From: Tsuneonella deserti
GTDB lineage: Bacteria > Pseudomonadota > Alphaproteobacteria > Sphingomonadales > Sphingomonadaceae
Assembly (NCBI RefSeq): GCF_014644315.1
Contig: NZ_BMKL01000001.1
Location: 2,658,681-2,722,680, forward strand
Direction of reading: 5' to 3'
Length of the DNA stretch: 64,000 nt
A program made the position numbers and the translations under genes. The notes under the pieces were generated by a model. It was not told the DNA's origin and made no database searches. It worked only from the letters and a program-made list of their open reading frames with translations. This document shows positions 38,606 to 46,391 of the stretch, in pieces (positions within the stretch are counted from its first letter, which is position 1; each line of letters opens with the position of its first letter).

Positions 38606-39769
38606 ATGGGCCACACAGCAAGGATCCTGCTGCTCGGTTCGGGCGAGCTGGGGCGTGAGTTCGTCATCTCGGCAAAGCGTCTCGGCGCCTGCGTCATTGC
38701 ATGCGACAGCTATGACGGGGCACCGGCCATGCAGATGGCCGACGCGCGCGAGGTGTTCCCGATGCTTGACGGTGCCGCATTGCGTGCGGTGGTGGAAAGG
38801 CATCGGCCGGACTTCATCGTGCCCGAGGTCGAGGCGATCCGCACCGAGGTGCTGGTGGAGCTCGAGGGGGAGGGCTTCAACGTCGTGCCCTCGGCTCGCG
38901 CGGCGCAGTTGACGATGAACCGCGATGCGATCCGCGACCTTGCCGCCGGCTCGCTGGGGCTGGCGACTTCGCGCTACCGCTATGCCGAAAACCTCGCCGA
39001 AGTGCAGGAGGCAGCGGAATTCACGGGATTTCCCTGCGTGATCAAGCCGGTCATGTCTTCGAGCGGGAAGGGCCAGTCCACCGTTCACGATGCCGCGGGG
39101 CTCGAGGCGGCGTGGAACTATGCCGTCGCCGGGATGCGCGGAGACCGTGCGCGGGTAATCGTCGAGGCTTTCGTGGCATTCGACTACGAGATCACGCTGC
39201 TCACTGTGCGCCACGCGGGCGGGGTGAGCTTCTGTCCGCCGATCGGGCATACGCAGGAGCGCGGCGACTACCGTGAAAGCTGGCAGCCCGCGCCGATGTC
39301 GTCCGCCGCGCTTGCCTCGGCGCAGGAAATGGCGCGCGCGGTGGTGGACGATCTCGGCGGCCATGGCATCTTCGGCGTCGAGTTCTTCGTGACGGGGGAC
39401 GAGGTTATCTTCTCCGAGCTTTCGCCGCGTCCCCACGATACGGGCATGGTCACCTTGGCGAGCCAGAACCTGTCCGAATTCGACCTCCACGCCCGGGCCA
39501 TCCTTGGCTTGCCGATCCCGGCATCGATCCGCGCCCGCCCGGCCGCTTCCGCGGTGATCCTCGCGGACCGCGACGGCACGAAGCTGTCATACAGCGGTCT
39601 TGCCGAAGCGCTGGCGGAGGAGGGCAGCGACCTGCGCATCTTCGCCAAGCCGACGAGCCGCCCTTACCGGCGGATGGGCGTGGCGCTCGCGACCGCGGGA
39701 GACATCGACGAAGCGCGCCGCAAGGCGCGCGGCGCCGCTTCGCGCATCGCGGTCCTCTACGGCGAATAA
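38606..39769 (+). CDS. purT: Formate-dependent phosphoribosylglycinamide formyltransferase
   Basis: A 387-residue ATP-grasp enzyme of purine synthesis that uses formate, not formyl-THF, to make formyl-GAR. Motifs: [15 protein letters not shown] at the start, [43 protein letters not shown]. It follows lysC by 10 bases and is full length. Confidence 0.95.
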   Translation: MGHTARILLLGSGELGREFVISAKRLGACVIACDSYDGAPAMQMADAREVFPMLDGAALRAVVERHRPDFIVPEVEAIRTEVLVELEGEGFNVVPSARAAQLTMNRDAIRDLAAGSLGLATSRYRYAENLAEVQEAAEFTGFPCVIKPVMSSSGKGQSTVHDAAGLEAAWNYAVAGMRGDRARVIVEAFVAFDYEITLLTVRHAGGVSFCPPIGHTQERGDYRESWQPAPMSSAALASAQEMARAVVDDLGGHGIFGVEFFVTGDEVIFSELSPRPHDTGMVTLASQNLSEFDLHARAILGLPIPASIRARPAASAVILADRDGTKLSYSGLAEALAEEGSDLRIFAKPTSRPYRRMGVALATAGDIDEARRKARGAASRIAVLYGE

Positions 39770-39787
39770 CGGATATCCTGACTCCGC

Positions 39788-39849
39788 GTGCGAAGCGATC
39801 TTCGCACCGCAAACGCCTGGGTGTATGAGGTCATCGGGGACCTCATACA
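39788..39849 (+). promoter_or_regulatory. Two perfect hairpins before the unrecognised exported protein
   Basis: Hairpin 1: GTGCGAAG / CTTCGCAC (39788-39795, 39800-39807, 4-base loop). Hairpin 2: TGTATGAGGTC / GACCTCATACA (39822-39832, 39839-39849, 6-base loop). Neither is followed by a T run, so they are not standard terminators. The second ends four bases before a perfect AAGGAGG ribosome site. They may be an operator, an mRNA stabiliser or a translational control element. Confidence 0.55.
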
Positions 39850-39867
39850 GGGCAAGGAGGAATGGGG

Positions 39868-41112
39868 ATGAAATTGCGCTTCCTGGCGGGTGCCGCCGTA
39901 ATCGCATGCTCGGCCGGTGCGGTCATGATCGCCGCACCGGCGGTGTCGCAGGGCGCTTCGGGGCCGATCGCGCGTTATACCGTCGATGCATCGACCACCT
40001 CCGGTCTCGGAGCCATGGGTGCAGGCGGCGGATTCGGCGCGGCGATGGGCATGCTCCGCGGTGGCGGAGGCCAGGTAGCCCACGAACTGCTGCTGCGACT
40101 CGGATCGAGCCGAACGGCGACAGGCGCGCCCAAGGCTGACCATTTCGTGCCGCAGGGAACCGGGCTTGCGCCCTCGGTGCCGCTCGTCACGCCAGAGCGC
40201 GCGCGGAGCGAGCCGTATACCCCCGGCACGATGCCGCAGGGCCAGATGCCGCGCGGTCGGCTGCTGCTCTACTGGGGTTGCGGCGAGCACGCGCCGAAAG
40301 GCCAGCCGGTGGTGATCGATTTCGCCAAGATGGCCAAGGGACAGGTGCCCCCAGGCCTGTTCGCGCAAGGGGTGAACCTGCCCGACGACTGGGAGGTCTT
40401 GGCTTCCAACAGCACGACCTACGGCGAGTGGCCGAACGCGCGCGATAGCAGGTCGGTACCCGCGCGGTCGTCTCTGCTCGGACCTCACAAGGTGGTGAGC
40501 ACGTATGCCCCGCAGATCGATTTCACCCTGGCCGACGATTTCATGCCGGCACTCCAGCCGCGCTCGGCGAACCTGCCGAGCGGAGCGGTGCGGCTCGACT
40601 GGAATGCATTGCCCAGGGCGACCGGATATTACGCCTGGCTGATGGGCGCGAAGAGCGGCGGCGGGCAGGATGCCGACATGGTGTGGTGGAGTTCGTCGTC
40701 CACCCAGCAGTTCGGCGGCGCGCTGGCAGGCTGGCTGTCGCCGGCGGCGGTGGCCAAGCTCGTGTCCGCGGGCACGGTCATGCCCTCGACGCAGATTTCC
40801 TGCACTGTCCCTGCCGAGGTGAAGCAGGCGGCCGGTGAAGTCGCGATGACGCAGCTCTACGGCTACGGCCCGCAAGCGGATTTCGCTTATCCGCCCCGTC
40901 CGGCCAACGCCAAGGCGGCATGGAAGCCGGACTGGATCGCGCGCGTGCGCTTCCGCTCGAACAGCACCATCATGCTCGGGATGCCGGGAATGGACGGCAT
41001 GGGGCAAGCCGACGGGGCTGATTCCTCTTCGGCGCCTCCGCCTTCCGGCAAGCCGAAGTGCAAGAAGGGCCTGGCGGGTATCGCCCAGCGCGCGGCGGGG
41101 TTGTGCGAGTAG
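39868..41112 (+). CDS. Exported protein of unknown function
   Basis: A 414-residue protein with a signal peptide (MKLRFLAGAAVIACSAGAVM, cleavage near VSQGAS), a Gly/Met-rich stretch (GAMGAGGGFGAAMGMLRGGG), then a middle region (RGRLLLYWGCGEHAPKGQP; VRLDWNALPRATGYYAWLMG) reminiscent of a beta-sandwich, and a C-terminal tail rich in Gly/Met/Pro with Cys (KPKCKKGL). No family is recognised; similar proteins seem confined to sphingomonads. AAGGAGG lies seven bases before ATG 39868, so that start beats the ATG at 39862, which is one base from it. Confidence 0.75.
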   Translation: MKLRFLAGAAVIACSAGAVMIAAPAVSQGASGPIARYTVDASTTSGLGAMGAGGGFGAAMGMLRGGGGQVAHELLLRLGSSRTATGAPKADHFVPQGTGLAPSVPLVTPERARSEPYTPGTMPQGQMPRGRLLLYWGCGEHAPKGQPVVIDFAKMAKGQVPPGLFAQGVNLPDDWEVLASNSTTYGEWPNARDSRSVPARSSLLGPHKVVSTYAPQIDFTLADDFMPALQPRSANLPSGAVRLDWNALPRATGYYAWLMGAKSGGGQDADMVWWSSSSTQQFGGALAGWLSPAAVAKLVSAGTVMPSTQISCTVPAEVKQAAGEVAMTQLYGYGPQADFAYPPRPANAKAAWKPDWIARVRFRSNSTIMLGMPGMDGMGQADGADSSSAPPPSGKPKCKKGLAGIAQRAAGLCE

Positions 41113-41138
41113 CGCGGCGCCCGTAAGCGCGGCGCCCG

Positions 41139-42149
41139 ATGAGCCAGTATCCCAAGACGAGCGCGCTGATGGCGCGCGGCACCGAATTCCTCGGCAGCGA
41201 GTACGCGATCCTGTGCGGCGCGATGAGCTGGGTGTCCGAGCGCAACCTCGTGTCGGCGATCAGCAACGCCGGCAGCTTCGGCGTGATCGCCTGCGGGGCT
41301 ATGACGCCCGAACTGCTGGACGCCGAGATCGCCGCGACGAAGGCGCTTACCGACAAACCTTTCGGCGTGAACCTCATCACGATGCACCCGCAGCTGTTCG
41401 ACCTGATCGAGGTTTGCGGGCGGCACGGCGTCGGCCACGTGGTGCTCGCGGGCGGCATCCCGCCAAAGGGCAGCGTCGAGGCGATCAAGGCGTTCGGCGC
41501 CAAGGTGATCGTCTTCGCACCCACCCTTGCGCTCGCGAAAAAGTTGCTGCGCAGCGGCGGCGACGCGCTGGTGATCGAAGGGTCGGAGGCTGGCGGCCAT
41601 ATCGGCCCGGTCTCAACCAGCGTGTTGGCTCAGGAAATGCTCCCCGAACTGGCCGAGGACTATCTCGTCTTCGTCGCCGGCGGCATCGGCCGGGGCGAAG
41701 CGATCGCCGGCTACCTCGAGATGGGCGCCGTGGGTGTGCAGCTCGGCACCCGTTTCGCCTGTGCGACCGAGAGCATCGCGCACCCCGATTTCAAGAAGGC
41801 GTTCTTCCGCGCCGGCGCGCGCGACGCAGTGGCGTCGGTCCAGGTCGATCCGCGCCTGCCGGTTATTCCGGTCCGCGCGCTCAAGAACAAGGGCACCGAG
41901 CTGTTCACCGCCAAGCAGCGCGAAGTGGCTGGCCTGCTCGACAGCGAGGCGGTCGAGATGGCCGAAGCGCAGCTCCAGATCGAACATTACTGGGCGGGCG
42001 CGCTGCGCCGCGCGGTGATCGACGGCGATATCGAGAACGGCAGCCTGATGGCCGGCCAGTCGGTCGGCATGGTGAAGCGCGAAGAGCCCGTTGCCGATAT
42101 CATCGCCGAACTGATGGCCGAGTGTGAGAGCGCGCTTTCCCGCCGCTGA
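41139..42149 (+). CDS. Nitronate monooxygenase / FabK-like flavin enzyme
   Basis: A 336-residue FMN TIM-barrel protein of the 2-nitropropane dioxygenase family: ILCGAMSWVSERNLVSAISNAG, GVNLITMHP, HVVLAGGIPP, VIEGSEAGGHIGP (the active-site HisGly region) and GGIGRGEAIAGYLEMGAVGVQLGTRF. It should oxidise nitronates or act as an NAD(P)H-flavin oxidoreductase; the exact substrate is open. Confidence 0.85.
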   Translation: MSQYPKTSALMARGTEFLGSEYAILCGAMSWVSERNLVSAISNAGSFGVIACGAMTPELLDAEIAATKALTDKPFGVNLITMHPQLFDLIEVCGRHGVGHVVLAGGIPPKGSVEAIKAFGAKVIVFAPTLALAKKLLRSGGDALVIEGSEAGGHIGPVSTSVLAQEMLPELAEDYLVFVAGGIGRGEAIAGYLEMGAVGVQLGTRFACATESIAHPDFKKAFFRAGARDAVASVQVDPRLPVIPVRALKNKGTELFTAKQREVAGLLDSEAVEMAEAQLQIEHYWAGALRRAVIDGDIENGSLMAGQSVGMVKREEPVADIIAELMAECESALSRR

Positions 42150-42230
42150 TGCGGCGCGAGTTGCATATTAGGAAACATGTAGGCGGTTCTGCGTTCATCG
42201 GGTGTCCTCCACTCGATTGACAGGTTGCCC

Positions 42231-42683
42231 ATGTCCGCACCGATTGTCCCGAAGGCGACGCTGCACGGCGTCCCCATCCATGCGATGCTCGTTCCGTTTC
42301 CGATCGTCTGCTTTGTCGCGGCGCTGCTGACCGACATTGCCTACGCCAACTCGGCGAACATCCAGTGGACCAACTTCTCGCAGTGGCTGCTGGCGTTCGG
42401 CACCCTGTTCGCGGGGATCGCGGCGGTGTTCGGGATGATCGATTTCTTCTTTGGCACCCGCGGCCGCGACCGCCCGACGATCGGCTGGATCCACATGATT
42501 GCCAACCTCGTGCTGTTCGTAGTCGCCCTGTTCAACAACTTCGTACACGCCCGCGATGGCTGGACCTCGGTCGTGCCAACCGGCCTGACCCTGTCGATAA
42601 TCACGGTGTTGCTCTTGCTGGTGAGCGGTCATCTTGGTGGGCGGTTGGCTTACCAGCACGTGGCAACGGGAGACCGTCGATGA
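42231..42683 (+). CDS. DUF2231 membrane protein
   Basis: A 150-residue protein with four hydrophobic helices and the DUF2231 pattern HGVPIHAMLVPFPIVCF, TLFAGIAAVFGMIDFF, IHMIANLVLFVVALFN. These are inner-membrane proteins of unknown function, often next to PQQ or c-type cytochrome genes. The stop overlaps the ATG of the PQQ sugar dehydrogenase (ATGA), so the two are likely one functional unit, perhaps membrane anchoring or electron transfer. Confidence 0.82.
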   Translation: MSAPIVPKATLHGVPIHAMLVPFPIVCFVAALLTDIAYANSANIQWTNFSQWLLAFGTLFAGIAAVFGMIDFFFGTRGRDRPTIGWIHMIANLVLFVVALFNNFVHARDGWTSVVPTGLTLSIITVLLLLVSGHLGGRLAYQHVATGDRR

Positions 42684-44032
42684 ACCCGCGTCTGCTCTTC
42701 GCCGCCGTCGGCCTTGCCGCCCTCGCGCTTGGCGGCTGCTCGAAGGAGATCATCGATCCAGAGCGTCAGATCGGTGCCGATCCGTACTTGCCCGAAGCCG
42801 AACAATTCCTTCTGCCGCCTATGGGCATCGCCAACATCGTCGGTTGGAAGGACGGACAGACCCCGACCGTCCCGGCCGGGTTCACCATCACTCCTTTCGC
42901 GACGGACCTCGCAGGCCCGCGCAGGGTGTTGGGGCTGCCGAACGGCGACGTGCTGGTGGTGGAATCGGGGGGTCCCGGCCTTGAAGGGATTACCCGCCCC
43001 AAGGACATAATCTACGGCATGGTTCTGGGCGCGTCGCACGCCGACAAGCCCCCGGCGAACGACCTCATCCTGCTGCGCGACACCGATGGCGATGGCAAGG
43101 CTGACCAGAAGACGGTCCTGGCCGCGAACCTGGATTCACCCTTCGGTATCGTGGTCCACGACGGCTACCTTTATGTCGCGGAGACCGGCGATATCCTTCG
43201 GTGGGACTTCACGCCGGGCCAAACGAAGCTCGGCAAGCCGGTCCGGCTGACGAGTCTCCCCAAGGGCACGATCGATCATCACTGGACCAAGGATCTCGCC
43301 ATCAGCCCGGACGGCAGCCGGCTGTACGCGGGCGTCGGCTCCAATTCGAACATCGTCGAGAACGGCCTCGAGGCAGAGGAGGGGCGCGCCGCGATCTGGG
43401 AAATCCACCCGGAAGACGGCGCCAAGCGCCTCTACGCCACGGGCCTGCGCAATCCCAACGGGTTGACCTTCAATCCTGCCAGCGGCGAATTGTGGACCGT
43501 CGTCAACGAGCGGGACGAACTCGGCAACGATCTGGTGCCGGATTACATGACCCATGTTCAGGCCGGCGCGCATTACGGCTGGCCATGGAGCTACTACGGC
43601 CAGCACGTCGACAAGCGGGTGAAGCCGGAAAATCCCACGATGGTGAAGAAGGCGATACGGCCCGACTATGCCCTGTCATCGCACGTCGCGCCGTTGGGAC
43701 TGGTGTTCGAGAACGGCTCTTCCTTCCCCGCCCAGTACAAGGGCGGCGCGTTCATCGGCGAGCACGGCAGCTGGGACCGTGAGAAGCCCAACGGCTACCA
43801 GGTCGCCTTCGTTCCGTTCTCCGGCGGTCGCCCCAGCGGAAAGGCGCAGGTGTTCGTCGGCGGATTCACCGACAAGGATTTCACCGTGCGCGGCCGTCCG
43901 GTGGGCGTCGGCTTCGATGCCAGCGGAGCGCTGCTGATTGCCGATGACGGCGGAAACGTGGTCTGGCGGGTTGCTCCCAAGGCGGCGCCCGGCGCCTCGC
44001 GGCCCGCGGGCACGACCGCCAGCGGGGCCTGA
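42680..44032 (+). CDS. PQQ-dependent sugar (sorbosone-type) dehydrogenase, lipoprotein
   Basis: A 450-residue soluble-type quinoprotein. N-terminus is a lipoprotein signal (FAAVGLAALALGGCSKE, lipidated Cys), so it is anchored to a membrane facing the periplasm. The six-bladed propeller motifs HHWTKDLAISPDGSRLYAGVGSNSNI, ATGLRNPNGLTFNP, WSYYGQHVD and IGEHGSWDREK match the L-sorbosone/aldose dehydrogenase family. It would oxidise an aldose and pass electrons to the respiratory chain. No pqq biosynthesis genes are in the window. Confidence 0.87.
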   Translation: MNPRLLFAAVGLAALALGGCSKEIIDPERQIGADPYLPEAEQFLLPPMGIANIVGWKDGQTPTVPAGFTITPFATDLAGPRRVLGLPNGDVLVVESGGPGLEGITRPKDIIYGMVLGASHADKPPANDLILLRDTDGDGKADQKTVLAANLDSPFGIVVHDGYLYVAETGDILRWDFTPGQTKLGKPVRLTSLPKGTIDHHWTKDLAISPDGSRLYAGVGSNSNIVENGLEAEEGRAAIWEIHPEDGAKRLYATGLRNPNGLTFNPASGELWTVVNERDELGNDLVPDYMTHVQAGAHYGWPWSYYGQHVDKRVKPENPTMVKKAIRPDYALSSHVAPLGLVFENGSSFPAQYKGGAFIGEHGSWDREKPNGYQVAFVPFSGGRPSGKAQVFVGGFTDKDFTVRGRPVGVGFDASGALLIADDGGNVVWRVAPKAAPGASRPAGTTASGA

Positions 44033-44036
44033 GACG

Positions 44037-44603
44037 CTAGAGCGCGGCGACCAGCAGCCATATTCCCACGGCCACGAACAGGGCCGCGGCGGCGTAGCGT
44101 ACGGCCTTGAGCGAGACGCGCTGGACCAGCGCATCGCCCAACAGGACGGCCGGGACGTTGGCGACCATCATGCCAAGCGTCGTTCCCGCCGCTACTGCCG
44201 CGACATCGTGGTACTGTGCGCCCAATGCCACGGTAGCGAGCTGGGTCTTGTCGCCCATCTCCACGATGAAGAACGCCACCAGCGTGGTGAGGAATGCGCC
44301 CCGCGCACTGACCGCGGGCGCTTCGTCCTCGTCGAACTTGTCGGGGATGAGCGTCCACAGCCCCATGGCGATGAAGCTTGCGGCGACGATCAGTCGGAAG
44401 ATCTGCCCCGCGAAGAATTCGGCTGCGAGACTACCGGCCCAGGCGGCAAGCGCGTGGTTCAGGATCGTCGCGAAGAAGATGCCGGCAATGATCGGTAGCG
44501 GACGCCGAAAGCGGGTGGCCAGCACGATCGCCAGCAGCATCGTCTTGTCGCCGATCTCGGCAAACGCGACGAGCGCGGCCGAGGTAAACAAGGCTTCGAA
44601 CAT
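44037..44603 (-). CDS. UPF0016/TMEM165 family manganese exporter
   Basis: A 188-residue, six-helix membrane protein with the family's duplicated signature E-x-G-D-K-T: AFAEIGDKTMLL in the first half and FIVEMGDKTQLA in the second. TMEM165/Gdt1 relatives move Mn2+ or Ca2+ against H+; bacterial members export Mn2+. A yybP-ykoY-type riboswitch sits upstream, so it should be switched on by excess manganese. Confidence 0.9.
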   Translation of the reverse strand: MFEALFTSAALVAFAEIGDKTMLLAIVLATRFRRPLPIIAGIFFATILNHALAAWAGSLAAEFFAGQIFRLIVAASFIAMGLWTLIPDKFDEDEAPAVSARGAFLTTLVAFFIVEMGDKTQLATVALGAQYHDVAAVAAGTTLGMMVANVPAVLLGDALVQRVSLKAVRYAAAALFVAVGIWLLVAAL

Positions 44604-44677
44604 GGTGTGAATTCCAGGCCGGGCGGGTCGGACGCACAACAGCACCGCAGCCCACCCGCCCGGCTGGCGGGGGCGCG

Positions 44678-44818
44678 GTGCCATTGGTCTTGCCCGGATG
44701 AACGCCGGCCCGACGACCGTGCTCCTTCCCCCTGCCGCCATGACCTCTCGGCCAAGCATGTTGACGGCAGGGACGGGGACCGCGCGCGGCCCCCAGGGCT
44801 ACTCCCCAGATGACCGCG
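44678..44818 (-). ncRNA. yybP-ykoY-type Mn2+ riboswitch
   Basis: Read on the minus strand, this leader holds the diagnostic pieces in order: GGGGAGTAGC (44798-44807), CCGTCAACATGC (44756-44767 region) and GGGCAAGACC at the 3' end (44687-44696). In the known structure the first two meet as L1 and L3 to bind Mn2+. A GC-rich hairpin follows before the UPF0016 ATG (44603), with perfect 10-base arms CCGGGCGGGT/ACCCGCCCGG (44619-44628, 44654-44663), a likely expression platform. It lacks a T run, so control of translation is more likely. Confidence 0.88.
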
Positions 44819-44866
44819 CGCCACTAGCTCGGGCGGCGCGCGGCGTCCAGTGCGGCCCGTCTCAGG

Positions 44867-46291
44867 TCAGGCGAAGGCGTCCTTCTTGACCGTGATCACC
44901 TGCGGGTAGGTGAATTCCTTCAGTCCTTCGGTGCCGTACTCTGCGCCGAAGCCCGATTGCTTGTGGCCGCCGAAGGGGGCGAAGGGCGACAGGTGGAGGT
45001 ATTCGTTGACCCACACGGTGCCCGTCTCGAGCTGCTCGGCGACTTCGACGCCCTTGGCCGGGTCGCCGGTCCACACCGCGCCGGCAAGTCCGTAGTCGGA
45101 ATTGTTGGCCCGCTCGATCACTTCCTCGGTGGTCGAGAACTTCATCAGCGGCATGACCGGGCCGAACTGCTCCTCGGCGACGATACGCGCGTCCTCGGGC
45201 GGATTGTCGAGGATCGTGATCGGCACGTAGTAACCGGTGCCCGAGGGATCGACGTCGCCTCCGGTGAGGAACTTGTAGCCCTTGTCCTTGGCGTCCTGGA
45301 TCAGTTCGCAGACGCGCTCGTACTGCTTCTTGTTCTGGATCGGGCCGACGCCGGTGCCCTGCTGGGCGCCGTCGCCGACGGTGACGTTCTTCGCGTAGTC
45401 TGCGATCGCCTGGCTGAGTTCGTCGTAGATGTCCTCGTGGATGTAGATCCGCTTGGCCGCGACGCAGATCTGGCCCGCGTTCGAGAAGCTCGACCAGAAC
45501 AGCTGTTCTGCGACCTTCGACACGTCGGCATCGGGCAGGACGATCGAGGCGTCGTTGCCGCCCAGTTCCAGGGTGATGCGCTTCAGGTCCTTCGAGGCGC
45601 CCTCCATGATCTTCTTGCCGGTCGCGGTCGAGCCGGTGAAGGTGATCTTGTCGATATCCGGATGTTCGGTGATGAGCGGACCAAGGCTGTCCTCACCGGT
45701 GATGATGTTCACCGTGCCGGCAGGCACCACGTCCTTGATCAGTTCGGCGATGCGCAGCGTGGTCAGCGGGGTGAACGGCGAGGGCTTCAAAACGATGGTG
45801 CAGCCCGACAGCAGCGCGGGGACGATCTTCTGGATCGCCATCATCACGGGGAAGTTCCACGGCACGATGCCCCCGACCACGCCGACCGGCACGCGGCGCG
45901 TGCGGCTGAGGCGCTGCTCGCTGTCCTCGTTGATCACCTCGTCGAGGTTCAGCGTCGCCTGCGCGGCGGCCATGCCGGCGGCGCCGTAGATCTCCATCTG
46001 TGCCTGCGCATGCGGCTTGCCCTGCTCGGTGGTGAGCAGGCGGTAGAGCTCCTCGGCGTTGTCCTTGATCGCGGCGGCGATGCCGTTGATGACCTTCCGA
46101 CGTTCCTCGACCGAGGTTTTCTTCCAGGTCTTGAAAGCGCGCCGGGCGGCGGCGACGGCGCGGTCCAGTTCTTCCTTGCCGCACGCGGGGACAGTGGCGA
46201 TCACCTGTTCGTTGGCGGGGTTGATCACCTCCATCGTGCGGTCTGTGGTGACGAGTTCGCCGTCAATGAGGTTGGGGTAAGTCTCGGGCAT
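44867..46291 (-). CDS. Aldehyde dehydrogenase (NAD(P)+)
   Basis: A 474-residue enzyme of the ALDH superfamily: GIVPWNFPVMMAIQKI, FTGSTATGKKIM, LELGGNDASIV (catalytic Glu) and NAGQICVAAKRIY (catalytic Cys), with GTVWVNEYLHLSPFAPFGGHKQSG near the end. It should oxidise the aldehyde made by the quinohemoprotein alcohol dehydrogenase encoded 100 bases upstream on the same strand. GGAGAG four bases before ATG 46291 fixes the start. Confidence 0.93.
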   Translation of the reverse strand: MPETYPNLIDGELVTTDRTMEVINPANEQVIATVPACGKEELDRAVAAARRAFKTWKKTSVEERRKVINGIAAAIKDNAEELYRLLTTEQGKPHAQAQMEIYGAAGMAAAQATLNLDEVINEDSEQRLSRTRRVPVGVVGGIVPWNFPVMMAIQKIVPALLSGCTIVLKPSPFTPLTTLRIAELIKDVVPAGTVNIITGEDSLGPLITEHPDIDKITFTGSTATGKKIMEGASKDLKRITLELGGNDASIVLPDADVSKVAEQLFWSSFSNAGQICVAAKRIYIHEDIYDELSQAIADYAKNVTVGDGAQQGTGVGPIQNKKQYERVCELIQDAKDKGYKFLTGGDVDPSGTGYYVPITILDNPPEDARIVAEEQFGPVMPLMKFSTTEEVIERANNSDYGLAGAVWTGDPAKGVEVAEQLETGTVWVNEYLHLSPFAPFGGHKQSGFGAEYGTEGLKEFTYPQVITVKKDAFA

Positions 46292-46391
46292 CGGGCTCTC
46301 CATTGTTCGAATCGAATCGGTCTTTGGCAGCAACCTACCATGCCGCCCGCTCGCGCGAACGCGCTTTGCGCTCGGGCGGGCAAAAGGCGCG

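Noticed and set aside
46292..46391. Rho-independent terminator between the alcohol and aldehyde dehydrogenase genes
   Set aside because: A GC-rich imperfect hairpin exists but has no T run in the direction of transcription; read-through is more likely.
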